From assembly GCA_030789695.1 (NCBI GenBank), contig CM061142.1, positions 157,142,714-157,206,713 of the forward strand: a stretch of DNA of 64,000 bases, written 5' to 3'. Positions 43,192-56,433 of this stretch are shown here, piece by piece. Under the pieces are notes generated by a model. That model saw only the letters and a program-made list of their open reading frames with translations, was not told the DNA's origin and ran no database searches. The stretch is from Scilla litardierei (Eukaryota; Streptophyta; Magnoliopsida; Asparagales; Asparagaceae). The position numbers and the translations under genes are program-made. Within the stretch, counting starts at the first letter, position 1. Each line of letters starts with the position of its first letter.

Positions 43192-46100
43192 TGTCATGCC
43201 CTATTTAGCACTATACATGTATTATACTGAACATACGTGGTATTTTTACCTACAATGCATACGTAGGCATGAAATAAAGACCGTAATGCGTGGCTAAGAG
43301 GTAAGAAAGCGAGATTGAGTGCGGGAGAAGTGTGAAAGACGTCGTGGGTGCAAAACAACAGGAATGTGTTGGACGTGTGTGTGGTGCATGTATGCATGTG
43401 TAGGCATGCATGGGTGTGTGTAGGGAAGCCATGCAAATGTGAAAGGGGTTAGGGTCAATGGCAACCCCCGTAAATTTTTAGAAAGGTGAGGGGCAAAATT
43501 GTCATTTGGACCAAAGGTGATGTGCGTACCTACTAGAATGGTGTGTACATAAAGTAATTGCACACTTGTAATTAGTGGGAAGTTTATAGCGTATTTTGGT
43601 CATTTAATGTGTTGCATGCTTATCCTAAGAGAGGCTTCTAGGTGGAGATTTTTTAAGAGAACTTTCTTTTAAAATCTGTAACTTTCTTTTCTTTTCTATC
43701 TTCTCTTTTCATCTTTTCCCTTTCCTTTTTCCCCCTACATGGCCGGCCACACCATCCCCCTTTTCTCCTTCTTCTTCACTTGAAAAACCTAATTACTCAC
43801 TCCAAAAATTAAGTATATCAAGTAGCTTGCAAGTGGGAAGAAGTTAGAGAAGAAAGGAAGAGAAGAAGAGAAGGAAATCAAAGTTTTTGAGGTAGGATTC
43901 TAACTTGTTTCATATTATGTTTTACTCAATTTGTAGTATGGGTAATCAAATCTATATGCCATGATTCAATTTCACCAATTTCCCCTTGAAATTCCAAGCA
44001 ACCCCTCCCCTTTTGAAATTCTGAAATTCGGTTGTGTGTTGTTGCTGTGATTACGGTTACTGTAGCATGAATTAGGTTTCGAAAAAAATACATCCTTATT
44101 GATCTTGAAGTTCTACCCAAAAATAATATAGAGTTTGATATATGTTCAATTCAGAAATTAGGAGCAAAAATTCCATGTTTACAACATGTCTGTTTGATCT
44201 TCAATCTGAACACAGTTTAGTAAACTTGAGCTCAGGACCTGCACACACAATGGAATTTGATGTTCTTGGTCTCGTTGAAAAGTTAACAAGTTTTTCTAAA
44301 ATTTCATCACACATATATATTTAGAAATTTTGGCTAAAACATGCCCAAAACAGCAATCTTTACAGACCCTGAAATCTGTCTTAAAAACAGATTTGACAGA
44401 CGTCACCAAATAATTCACCATAAATCACTTAATTAATATTTTTGCATGAAATTTTATTTGTGAATCCAGGACTAATATATCTGTAACTTTGATTTAGGAC
44501 AATTTGTCAAATTCTCAATGTAAACTGATGTTATATGGCCATGTATTGTCACTTCCTGCAATTTCAGCAAGCTGGATTCATTAAGTGCTGTTCTTACTCA
44601 TTAATTGTGGTTAATTGGCCATCATTATTCTTGCTTAATATAGTTATATGGTGAAATGAATGTACATGCCCTTGGCACATGTAAATGATATTGTGTTGCT
44701 TTAATATGAATGACGCCCGTCATGTGTTCGATGAAATGCCTCAACGAAGGCAAAATCTGGTAATTTGAGGAATGTGCATGTGTTAGTATTGGCCTTGAGC
44801 CACAGTGATGATTGGTGAAGTTAGAGGCTTGAATGGCATGGGTACATCGTATTTGTGAGTGGATGATGTGTTGTGATAGAGGGCATGTCACGTGAGTGCA
44901 TGACCCTATGTCTAATGATGGACAGCTGAGGTGATATGTGCATACACATGCCATCATGACCCCTAACGTGTCACTTATAATGTAAAATTATAAATTGAAT
45001 AAGTCGCAATCCTCTCTAATGAGGGTGAGTTAGCAAAACCCGGGTTTTAGGTGGGATTTGAGTAAATTGTAGATATGAGGCCTGGACTGTGAAGTTGGGG
45101 GAAATGATTATGTGATATGTGATATTTATACCCATTTGCCTTTATCGGGAGTGGATGAGATATTTATACCCACTCGCCTTTACCGGGAGTGCAAGAGACA
45201 TACAGAGGTTGTGTTATTATGTGGAGATCCTCACTCCTGCCAGGGACGGGAGAGCTGAGAGGCCCGGTGTCGTACAGTGCCTGTGTCCACTGCGCCGTGT
45301 GCTACATTCACCCCAAATTTGGGATGATGTCCAGGTCCTAGTATCATCACAGTTCACCCAAGTACCAATTAATTCAATAATAAAATAAAATTCTTGCATG
45401 TTACTTCTTCTGCTTACTGCACTTCCTGTGTCCTTATCTGCTATGCTTGTGATTGTTAAGGTTTCTATCATAGTACAACTAATTTATACGCAGTGGAAAA
45501 TAGAAACCTACCAAGATCCATGCGATTCTAATTAATTCGAATAGATTACTAACCTTTCTGACGATCTGAATCTGTCGGACTATAGGTGCTGCGACGATCT
45601 AAATCTGTCGTATTATAGGTGCTGCTCTACGAACGACCACCCTCAATCGGTATCCACACGCGAATGTCACGAACAAGAATTGCGAGGGTGCTAGCTCCTT
45701 CTCCGCAACTAGGGTTTCTCTCGCTCTTTGTTTTTCTCAAAAATGGAGGAGATAGATTAAAAAACGTAAAAACTGAAAATCGTGATTCTATATCTTATAT
45801 AGAAACCTACGTTAACCCCTTAACAACATTCAGTTACGCGACGCTATCTTAGGGATAAGAATCCCACGTTAACTCATTAACGTATTTCAGTTAAGCGACG
45901 ATATCTTAGGGATAATATCTTAACGAGATACGATATCTGATGGTTAAGATATTTCACCTAATTACGAATTTCAAATCATGTTCGAAATCATGTTTAAACC
46001 CTATCTTATCCATTTAGTTCTTTGTGTGCGACCCAATAGGCTCATATTAAATTGGCAGTGGGCCTAATCTTCATTAGAAGCCCACAAGTCATAATTGGTC

Positions 46101-47527
46101 TCTAGCAAGACATTATGACTACCCAATTAATATGAATATCGTTAGTCCGATATTAACCTAACCAATAGAACATATCATAATCCTTTTGTCACACGATATC
46201 TTATTTGAACATAAGTCATGGGTAGTGTCATACTTATATTGTTCAAACATTTAATTTCTCGCTTTCTAAGTAGACTGGTAAAATCAAATGACATTCATTT
46301 GAGCATGGCCATGCATTTCTCAGTCCTACTTATCGAGGGGCCCATTAGATATCTCTCATAAGAGAGGGACAAATTCCATCTTGTTCATTCACTCTCCTCT
46401 GCATAATTCACATCATATTCGATCATAACCTTTATGATTATCTGATTAAAGATAACGTTTGATTATGTCAAAATATGATGTTCCTTATGTAGGAAACTGT
46501 GATGAGCTCAGGTCTAAGGATTCAATGACTAACTATTATAAGATCATTTATGACACTAATCCATGTAATGATCTCATAGCGAGTCTATCCAGTACATGTT
46601 CTCCAACAAGTACCTATAAGTTTGATTTGTATCACCATACATATAATTATCTCATAATTATCTACCAAACTCATACTAGTCTTAATTCTTCATTAAACCT
46701 TTAATGATGAATGACTAGGGATGCTTAGAATAGCATAAAACAACTATTCAAACATTATTATAAAGAAACATGCAAGCAATATAATAATAACAATAATAAG
46801 AGAAAACATTTTATAAATGAAAATGACATAACATAAAGGTCCAAATATTTGGCCTAGGGCACAACCACTAACAGTGATGACGTATATTGAATTACACTTG
46901 TGGCATTAATACCTTTCTTTTTAAATAATGTTGGTATGAGCACTTGCTTTATTATTCGTGCTAACCCTTTTCTTGCAGTAGCTCGACATTGGACCGCAGG
47001 TATGATCCTCTTCCTTGGCTATTTACTTTACGCCATATTACTTAGTTTACATGTCTTATGTCTCTTGCCTTGCCTTGTGTATTGATAACCTTAACACGGT
47101 GTTTCAAATCCAAGTTGGTTCCTACTGGGGCACGCATTGACGTGCTCCTCCCCATTTTTCAGGTAGCAGGGTCGGCTTGGTTGGAGGTGACTTGGAGTTG
47201 GGTTTCAGGGGTAGTACTCGGTGTGAGCTGTAGCTTGTAGAGTGACTTGGTTGTTTTGGAAGGTGGAGAGTGTTGGTGTATGTGAAATGATGTAACTGGG
47301 TTATGTATATACATGGAAGTCGTTATATAAAATGTGTTGTTGTTTTATGTCATTATGAGTTGTTTGATATTATAGTGGAGCTTCACTTGTACTATCCTAG
47401 CATGTGCGTAGTGGCCTGCTTATTCAGTTTCTTCTTTCTCTCTCTTTTCATCTCTCATCACCCTCACTCTTCAGAATACTTGGAAAAAAAATTAAATGCC
47501 AGGTATTCTGGGGAACGGGGCGTGACA
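43192..47527 (+). repeat. Tekay-like 5' LTR, interrupted by a solo LTR
   Basis: Matches 51069-54017 along its length. The extra 1425 bp are the solo LTR at 45454-46873 plus its TSD. A short tandem duplication of ATATTTATACCCA / GCCTTTATCGGGAGTG (45120-45195) is present in both LTRs. Confidence 0.88.
45454..46873 (-). mobile_element. Solo LTR inside Tekay-like LTR
   Basis: 1420 bp flanked by a perfect TSD GTGAT (45449-45453 and 46874-46878) and absent from the partner LTR. Ends are TGTTAAGG and ACTAACA. On the minus strand it starts TGTTAGTGGTTGTGCCCTAG, similar to plant copia LTR starts, so minus orientation is favoured. It has no interior. Confidence 0.85.
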
Positions 47528-47831
47528 GTTTTTGGTGGCCCATGCAGGTCACAGCACTGCGATGTGCATAAGGATAGTACAAGTAATGCTTCAGTAGGTG
47601 ATTAGGATATATTAGCCCTAAGGTGGGTAGTGACTTTAGAGCCTTCAGTGATTCACCCTTAAACCCCTTACTTAGGAAGTCAGAGGATGAACTTTCTACA
47701 GTGTAGTATACTATAGATGTATATTAGTTGGTATCAGTTTATACAGATATAATAAGGAGAATACTATATATAAATACAGCTGTTGTACTTGGACATTTGA
47801 ATTATATACGCCGCATAAATACTTGTGTTCA

Positions 47832-47925
<94 letters not shown>

Positions 47926-50772
47926 ATATGTATGTATGTATGTATATGTATGTATGTATGTATATGTATATATATATGTATATATGTATGTATGTATTTG
48001 AATGGCATGAAAGTTGCACGTATGGCGTATACACTAGGTGTGCGAGTACTTGAGTATATGTATATGCTATGTCTCTATATAGCTACATGATAAGAATATG
48101 TGTGTAGGTATGTGGTATACTTGTGTGACTCTGAGGTATAAGTGATATGTATATGTTTATTAGTGGATGTATACTGGTGGATACATATTAGCTATTGGAG
48201 AGTGTGTGTGTGTGTGTGTTTTTTTTGTAGAGGTGTGGTTGAGGGTGTTTACGTATGTGATATGAGTGCATGTATGCGGGTTACTATCTATTAAATAATA
48301 GTTGTGTTTCATATGGGGAATGCACCAACACATGTACATCTATCCTAGTATGCATAGAGTAGTGGAGTGTCCACATTGTCTTTTGGACATATGGGGAAAA
48401 GTGCATGTGTGTGACTATATGTGTGCGTGTATGGGTAGGTGGTGTAGATATAGGTTGGGATATTGGTGTATATATACCGCTAGTGTTGCATTGCTAGTGT
48501 ATGAATTCCTAATGTGTTAGATTTGAATAACCGTGAGTATGTGTATGTGCTGCCTACGTGCCTATATGATATTGTCTTAATTTGGTATATGGTCGTGGGT
48601 TGTATTATTGCGTGAAGATAGGTGTTGTGCAATGGCCATACATGGTGTATAAGTATCGATATAGACACGTAATGTACGTATGGATAATACAAATAATGCT
48701 CCCGAGTGTTTGGGATAGATGTGTCCTAAGGTGGGTATTGGTGCTTTAGCCCCGTCCACCCTAAGTTTAAACTCTTAGCCCTATACCGTGCCTTATATGG
48801 GATATGGATATAAGTGTGATGTGTATCATATGTAGAATGTGATGAATGTAAGGATTTCAGATTATACAGTGCATGTATAAGTGGGGTGGTTATGGGTTTA
48901 CACGGTTAAGTAGAGTTATGGTATATGTATATATGTGTGTATACGCTTACCCATAGAATGGTGTCTATATGACCATTTGGATGTATATGTAGTACATGCA
49001 TCCTTTTGTATATAGTGGCATGAGGAGGGATTGTGTATTGGTATATGAGATATCTGTATGTATGTAGGTGTGTTGTAGCGAGCATGGTGTGACTGTGTAT
49101 ATGTGTTGCTATTATTAAACGTGTATTGGTGTATGTCTTATGAATGGTTATATGTATATATGTATGTGAACGATCCCTATTCTGGTATACTTATCAGTAT
49201 ATGGATGTGTACGTATTTGGAGCATCAATGTGTATAGCCGTTAATGTGTGGCTATTTACTGAATGTGTATGAATATTGAAACGCATCTATTTGAATGTGT
49301 ACTAGTATGCTAGTAAGAGTGTGGGTGTATTGGATGTTATGTATATAATGGAATGGGTAGATACCAATTACCTGCTAGTATAGTTTGGGTAGCTCAACTC
49401 TATGGGTTTGTAATAGTAGAATATGTATAGTATGTGTGTATGGGTGTGTATGCCCATACATGGAAATGTATGTGCATGGTTGCATGGATCCTAATAAGTA
49501 TATATGCATGTCTGTACCCATACCTACTATTAGAATAATAGTCTTATGTGCATAAGCGTACGTGTATTTGGCTATATGTAGATTCCGAAATCTATGTATG
49601 GTATTGATACTTGTACATCTGTGGGCGTATAATGAGTATGTGCTTGTGGAATATCTATATGTGGTATTGCTTATTGCGTATACGTGAATATATACCATAA
49701 TTGTATGGATTTCTATTATACATGTCACAATGGAGTGTAGGGCTGTGTTCATGTATGTGCAGTGTGCAGTAGGAGAATATGTAATGATGTATATAATGGG
49801 TGAATATTTATATATATATACACTGGTACATATCTTTGTTTGTTTTCATACTGATCTATCCTATAGGGTTGTCTATCCAGATGTATCTCGGTATGCCCTG
49901 TATAAATGTATTTCTGTCTGTATGTGTGTATATATAGGTATGTACCAAAGCGTGTGTGTATGTATATACATGTGCAATGTGGATGTAAATGTAATAGATA
50001 TGGAATATAGGCGTATATATATTTCATAAATGTAAGTGAATGAAACTGTTTGATATGTGTGTATTGGACTGTGTGTAATTGGTTGCACACTTATATCTAT
50101 ACGCGTGTGTGGTGTGTAGATAGGAATTCATATTTATTTGACTATCGTGGCAGTATGTGCGTAGGATATGTACAAATAGATATATATATACAGAGCATAT
50201 AAGGGAAATGTATTATGATTGTGCACTCGTGTGTGTGTTGTGTGTGGTATAGGTGCCTATCTGTGTGAGGCAGTAAGTGCATCACTATGAATGTGAGATT
50301 ATATGTATATTTATCTATAGTTATGCTTGCGGACCTAAGTGACTTGATCGTGCATGTGTTAGTGTGTGCTCGTCGATGTATGTTGGATGTGACTAAATAT
50401 TATGTGTATGTAGATAGTTATGTGCATATGATTGTGGGTGAACTTATATGACTAAGTATTGAATGTATAGAAATCTGGTGTACATATGGTGTGACACCGT
50501 AATGGTGACCCTATTTGTCAAGTTATAATGTGTATATTGATGTGTATAGTTGTGTGACTGTGCTTGGTTTAGACGTATATGTAAATATATAAACAAGTAG
50601 AACATAAGTCGTTATACTTGAAGGCATTGTGATATACCATATAATATAGGTATGAGTAGTGATCTGGATACGTACAATGATACGTATAGAGACCTATTTG
50701 TGGTATGTGTGTGTATGTGTTGTATCTGATAGTGTATAAATATGTGTGCTTAGATATTCATGTGACGGATGC

Positions 50773-50823
<51 letters not shown>

Positions 50824-51068
50824 TGTGTGTAGTGATACACATAGTGATGTGGGGGTGCTACTAGACGAATAGTAGGATGTATCCGTGATATGTATGTGAC
50901 GCGGATGCGTATGGATGACAATGAAGTATATAATGTATATAGGTGTGGGGTAGGTATGTATTCTTGTTTATGCTTCATGGGTAGTAAGACCATCATATCT
51001 AGTTGGCCTTTGATAGGATTCACACCCTAGAAAGTCCGAGGACGGACTTTATTCTAAGGTGTGTAGGA
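47528..51068 (+). repeat. Microsatellite-like interior of Tekay-like element
   Basis: 3.5 kb dominated by TGTATATG, TATGTG and related words. It has a pure AT run at 47833-47918, ATGT runs to about 47998, and a TG run at 50776-50830. Two short non-simple islands (47600-47710 and 48715-48790) share CCTAAGGTGGGTA; the first also has a phrase like the pre-LTR phrase near 51040. ORFs here encode only Tyr-Ile or His-Thr runs. Confidence 0.85.
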
Positions 51069-54017
51069 TGTCATGCCATATTTAGCACTATACGTGTATT
51101 CTACTGAACACACGTAGTATTTCTACCTACGATGCATACGTATGCATGAAATAAAGACCGTAATGCGTGGCTAAGAGGCGAGAAAGCGAGATTGAGTGTG
51201 GGAGAAGTGTGAAAGACGTCATAGGTGCAAAACAATAGGAATATGTTGGACGTGTGTGCGTGGTGCATGTATGCATGTGTAGGCATGCATGGGTGTGTGT
51301 AGGGAATCCATGCAAGTGTGAAAGGGGTTAGGGGTCAATGGCAACCCCCGTAAATTTTTAGAAAGGTGAGGGGCAAATGGTCATTTGGACCAAAGGTGTT
51401 GTGCGTACCTACTAGAATGGTGTATACATAAAGTAATGGCACACTTGTAATTAGTGCAAAGTTTAGAGGGTATTTTGGTCATTTAATGTGTTGCATGCTT
51501 ATCCTAAGAGAGGCTTCAATGAGGAGATTTTTTAAGAGAACTTTCTTTTAAAATCTTTAACTTTCTTTTCTTTTCTATCTTCTCTTTTCCTCTTTTCCCT
51601 TTCCTTTTTCCCTCTACCATGGCCGGCCACACCATCCCCCTTTTCTCCTTCTTCTTCACTTGGAAACCATAATTACTCACTCCAAAAATCAAGTATATCA
51701 AGTAGCTTGCAAGTGGGAAGAAGTTGGAGAAGAAAGGAAGAGAATAAGAGAAGGAAATCAAAGTTTTTGAGGTAGGATCCAACTTGGTTTTGGAAATCTC
51801 TTTAGGGTTTTTTTATTATGTTTCATATTATGTTTTACTCAATTTTTAGTATTGGTAATCAAATCTATGTGCCATGATTCAATTTCACCAATTTTCCCTT
51901 GAAATTCCAAGCAAAACCCCCCTATTGAAATTCTGAAATTCTGTTATATGTTGTTGCTGTGATTACGGTTACTGTAGCATGAATTATGTTTCGAAAAAAA
52001 AATATCCTTATTGATCTTGAAGTTCTACCCCAAAATAATATAGAGTTTGATATATGTTCAATTCAGAAATTAGGAGCAAAAATTCCATCTTTACAACATG
52101 TCTGTTTGATCTTCAATCTGAACACAGTTTAGTAAACTTGAGCTCAGGACCTGCACACACAATGGAATTTGATGTTCTTGGTCTCGTTGGAAAGTTAACA
52201 AGTTTTTCTAAAATTTCATCACAGTGTATATATTTAGAAATTTTGGCTAAAACATGCCCAAAACAGTAATCTTTACAGACCGTGAAATCTTTCTTTAAAA
52301 CAAATTTGACAGACTTCACCAAATAATTCACCATAAATCACTTACTTAATATTTTTGCATGAAATTTTATTTGTGAATCCAAGACTAATATTCTGTAACT
52401 TTTATTTAGGACAATTTTTCAAATTCTCAATGTAAACTGATGTTATATGGCCATGTATTGTCACTTCCTGCAATTTCAGCAAGCTGAATTCGTTAAGTGA
52501 TGTTCTTACTCATTAATTGTGGTTAATTGGCTATCATTATTCTTGCTTAATATGGTTATGTGGTGAAATGAATGTACATGCCCTTGGCACATGTAAATGA
52601 TATTGTGTTGCTTTAATATGAATGACGCCCGTCATGTGTTCGATGAAATGCCTCAATGAAGGCAAAATCTGGTAATTTGAGGAATGTGCATCTGTTAGTG
52701 TTGGCCTTGAGCCACAGTGATGATTGGTGAAGCTAGAGGCTTGAATGGCATGGGTACATCACATTTGTGCGTGGATGATGTGTTATGATAGAGGGCATGT
52801 CACGTGAGTACATGACCCTATGTCTAATGATGCACAGCTGAGGTGATATGTGCATTCACATGCCATCATGACCCCTAACGTGTCACTTATAATGTTAACT
52901 TATAAATTGAATAAGTCTCAATCCTCTCTAATGAGGGTGAGTTAGAAAAACCCGGGTTTTAGGTGGGATTTGAGTAAATTGTGGATATGAAGCCTAGACT
53001 GAGAAGTTGGGGGGGAAATGATTATGTGATATGTGATATTTATACACACTCACCTTTATCGGAAGTGGAGGGGATATTTATACCCACTCGCCTTTACCGA
53101 GAGTGGAGGGGATATACGGAGGTTGTGTTATTATGTGGAGATCCTCACTCCTGCCAGTGATGGGGGAGCTAAGAGGCTCGGTGTCGTACAGTGCCTGTGT
53201 CCACTGCGTCGTGTGCTATATTCACCTCAAATTTGAGGTGATGTCCATGTCCTGGTATCACACAGTTCACCCAAGTACCAATTAATTCAATAATAAAGTG
53301 AAAGCCTTGCATGTTACTTCTTTTGCTTAATGCACTTCCTTTGTCCTTATCTGCTATGCTTGTGATGACGTATATTGAATTACACTTGTGCAATTAATAC
53401 CTTCTTTTTTAAATTATGTTGGTATGAGCACTTGCTTTATTATTCGTGCTAACCTTTTTCTTGCAGTAGCTCGACATTGGACCGCAGGTATGATCCTCTT
53501 CCTTGACTATTTACTTTGCACCATATTACTTACTTTACATGTCTTATTTCTCTTGCCTTGACTTGTGTATTGATAACCTTAACACGGTGTTCCAAATCCA
53601 AGTTGGTTCCTACTGGGGCACGCATTGACGTGCTCCTCCCCATTTTTGAGGTAGCAAGGTCAGCTTGGTTGGAGGTGACTTGGAGTTGGGTTTCAGGGGT
53701 AGTACTCGGTGTGAGCTGTAGCTTGTAGAGTGACTTGGTTGTTTTGGAAGGTGGAGAGTGTTGGTGTATGTGAAATGATGTAACTGGGTTATGTATATAC
53801 ATGGAAGTCGTTATATAAAATGTGTTGTTGTTGTTCTATGTCATTATGAGTTGTTTGATATTATAGTAGAGCTTCACTTGTACTGTCCCAGCATGTGCGC
53901 AGTGGCCTGCTTATTCAGTTTCTTCTTTCTCTCTTTTCCTCTCTCATCACCCTCACTCTTCGATATACTTGGAAAAAAAAATTAAATGCCGGGTATTCTG
54001 GGGAACGGGGCGTGACA
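51069..54017 (+). repeat. Tekay-like 3' LTR
   Basis: 2949 bp, uninterrupted. It provides the reference for the empty site of the solo LTR at 53365-53369. Confidence 0.88.
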
Positions 54018-54027
54018 GTATCAAAAC

Positions 54028-54650
54028 AGTCGTCTGTGATTTGTTCTACAGTCGTCTGTTATGCACATACTTTGACACTTGTATTTTTGGGCCTTCAGCT
54101 ATAACTTCTATCAGGCGACTGATGTGCAATAGCCAAGCGCCTGTCTAAGTTATAGGCGCATGTGATTTGTGAATCAGTCGCATGTCCATCTTAGCCAAAA
54201 TTCTTCTTTGGTGTCATGTTTCGCACTTGTGTCTACAGGCGAAGTAAGAAGTATTTTCAGTCGCCTGTCAAAGACACAGACTCTTGTTAATGCTCCTACA
54301 GTCGCATGTTGATCCCTTGTCTTAAACACTTGGTGTTGGGCAATAAACGCAAGTTACGACCAGACGACTGATATAGGTTTTCCAGTCACCTGCCAATGGC
54401 GTATGCGCCTATGGATTCTGCATCAGTCGCCTGTCTGATATTACCCTCAATTCCCAACGACTATATTTTCGCACCAGTCGTCTGTAAAAGGATTCTCAGT
54501 CGTCTGTTGGTCTACAGGCGGCTGTCGGTCTTTCATCAGTCGACTGTCCTATGTGGAAAGTTATCGTTCTAAATTGTTTCACGCATCTCTGACACAGTGC
54601 AGTAGGCAACTGTTGGTTGTTCTCCAGTCGCTTGTCGCGAGTTTAAATTC
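54028..54650 (+). repeat. CAGTCGTCTG motif array in Sirevirus LTR
   Basis: Clear copies of CAGTCGTCTG are at 54028, 54049, 54475 and 54497, CAGTCGCCTG at 54424, and complementary CAGGCGACTG at 54112, with many variants between. The array lies just upstream of the TATA box at 54721. Confidence 0.85.
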
Positions 54651-54720
54651 TGTCTGTTGGCTGTAGTCTAACGGATTTCATAGGGGTGTTTGGATAATTC
54701 TCTTTGCGGGTTTCGCTAAC

Positions 54721-54731
54721 CTATAAATAGG
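54721..54731 (+). promoter_or_regulatory. Sirevirus LTR TATA box
   Basis: CTATAAATAGG about 70 bp after the motif array. Confidence 0.65.
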
Positions 54732-55404
54732 ATCTCTACTGTTCCATTGAGGGCATCCAATTCGATTGAGAATATCCTATTGCTATTGATTCATTTGAAA
54801 TTATCTAAAGCTCTCGCTTTCCAAATTAAAGCCCTAGAAATCTTATTCTATGCTTGTCTTCCCTCATATCCAAATCTGAGGTATAAGCTTTGGTGAAGAC
54901 AAGTGCAAGGGCTTCCTCTCATTGGAAGAGATCAACATACTCACACTCACACTTGCTCCTTCAAGTTTTACTTCAAGGTCTATGTGATTGTAAGTATCTC
55001 AATTTTGAATTTCATATTTCGTATTGTAATTACACCCTCAGGTTGTGAGGTTTTGCTTGATTCCAAGTTGTGAAAGTCAAGGACATCGATTGTAGGTCGA
55101 TTGCATTGGTATGATTTCTACAAGTGGGCATAAAGAAAACCTCAAGTTAGGGTTCTAACTTGAGTATCCTGAGGTGATCCGGGTGGAAGGGACATAGGAT
55201 TACCAGGAACAAGTCGGGCTTGACTTGGGAGATCCGAACCCTTGAAACATCTTATTGTTTGCATTGTTTCCTTTTCTCTTTGTGTTGATATTATTTAATT
55301 CCGCAATATTCCACCGCATATACGTTGGTAAGGAATTTAATTTGGTGTAACTATCGTTTTAAATTTTATAAACAATATTCAACCCCCTTCTAGTGTTTTC
55401 CTCA

Positions 55405-56368
55405 TAGCCAGGTCCACTTACACATTTGGGACAGGCCCCGGAAGTTGCCGACGGATTAGTCAGGGAGGTTGTTATACCAATCCCTGGCAGACTTCTGGAG
55501 GGTGGTGTAGAAGCCGCGGTAGAGCAGGGGGTCGTCAGCCCCCTGGAACCTCATGATTCCTTTGTAGTCCAGCACGTGTTCTTTGGGATCCCTCGTGTCG
55601 TCATATTTCTCTAGGGTCGGTACTTTGAACCTGAAAGGTACCCGTGCCTTGGTGATACTTCTCATTAACGGCAGTGGTCATCCCCTGGGAGCCCCCAAGT
55701 CTGCCCAGTCCGTCTGGGCTCTGCCTTGGTGCTCAGGCAACTTGGGCGGGTTAGTAGGAGTGTAGGAGGGCCCCCCGCGGCCATCCCAGCTGGTGATTGG
55801 CGTTGGTCGCTGGCTGCTCTTCTTTCGGTGGTGTTCCTTGTGTCTCCTTTGCCTTCTCTGATGTGGGCTTCCGCTTTGCCCCCGCCGATCCTATGTTGCT
55901 GTAAAGCTAGGTGATCGCCGCCGGGCCGAGCGGGATAGCTTGGACAAGGCCGTAGTTGATCGTCCCTGGTCCATTCGGTTCTATCACATGCCTCACCTTG
56001 AAAAGAGGTGGGGGTGAGCGACCACGCCGGGGTGAAGTTCGGCAGGGTGAACCGCTGCTCTTGGTTGAGGCTTCTCTCGTCGTGGTTCATGACCACAGCC
56101 GAGCGCAGCGGGGGGCGCACCCCCAGGTGGTTGGGGAGGCCTGCCAAGTTTCCCCCCAAGAGGCATTAGGGGCCCGCGAGTTGTTGAATATATGTCACAA
56201 ACGTTTGGAAGTTGGCGTTCATCTCTTGGGCGAAGAGGTGGAACGGGTCACCGAATGTGAGTTCTCAGTCCCCTCGGCGGAGTGACCGTGTCCTTCTTTG
56301 GGCATGCCATAGTTGCCCTCCTCGAGGATGGACGGCATGCAGCCTCCTCTGTTGTTGGGTAGTTCCAT
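55405..56368 (-). pseudogene. Tat-like gag, minus strand, cut by Sirevirus insertion
   Basis: The minus-strand ATG at 56368 (MELPNNRGGC) lies about 35 bp after the primer site. The capsid core is recognisable at 55665-55456 (FRFKVPTLEKYDDTRDPKEH; YTTLQKSARDWYNNLPD), followed by a stop and then SVGNFRGLSQM up to the Sirevirus end. The middle (55665-56160) has shifted frames. The gag simply ends at the Sirevirus LTR boundary, showing that the Sirevirus inserted into it. Confidence 0.82.
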
Positions 56369-56403
56369 GTTGATTGGTGTGGATGACGTGGGCAATGTTT
56401 TCT

Positions 56404-56421
56404 TTCCCACAGACGGCGCCA
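56404..56421 (-). other. Tat-like primer binding site
   Basis: The minus strand reads TGGCGCCGTCTGTGGGAA, the canonical form of the site seen at 33488-33505. Confidence 0.88.
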
Positions 56422-56433
56422 GATATTTCAGGG

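Larger units (their letters stand above)
43192..54017 (+). mobile_element. Del/Tekay-like LTR element with microsatellite interior, no ORFs
   Basis: Two LTRs of about 2.9 kb (43192-47527, which contains a solo LTR, and 51069-54017) begin TGTCATGCC and end GGGGCGTGACA. A perfect TSD GTATC flanks it (43187-43191 and 54018-54022). LTR ends of the GGGGCGTGACA type and the pre-LTR phrase AGTCCGAGGACGGACTTT (51032-51049) are usual in Tekay/Del chromoviruses. The 3.5-kb interior has no gag or pol, and primer site and polypurine tract are unclear, so it is a large non-autonomous derivative. LTR divergence is several percent, higher near the start. Confidence 0.88.
17844..55404 (+). mobile_element. 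Sirevirus-like Ty1/copia element, 3' half, heavily interrupted
   Basis: The pieces belonging to it are 17844-19377, 27403-28528, 42171-43191 and 54023-55404. Evidence for the family is a polypurine tract AAAACGGGGGAGA directly before an LTR starting TGTTGAG, an LTR ending with CAACCCCCTTCTAG before its last bases, an env-position ORF, and repeated short palindromic motifs in the LTR upstream of the TATA box, a feature described for Sireviruses. Pol and the 5' LTR would lie left of the Athila insertion, outside the window. That all four pieces are one element is inferred from shared CAGTCGTCTG motifs and order. Confidence 0.6.
54023..55404 (+). repeat. Sirevirus 3' LTR, remainder
   Basis: Continues the motif array, then a TATA box, leader and the CAACCCCCTTCTAG end block. 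The end is placed at TTTTCCTCA; a few bases either way are possible because the 5' LTR is not in the window. Total LTR length without the insertion is about 1.8 kb. Confidence 0.72.

Noticed and set aside
47711..48090. ORFs rich in Tyr-Ile on both strands
   Set aside because: Translation of an AT/ATGT microsatellite.
50694..51023. ORF with a His-Thr run
   Set aside because: Translation of a TG microsatellite.
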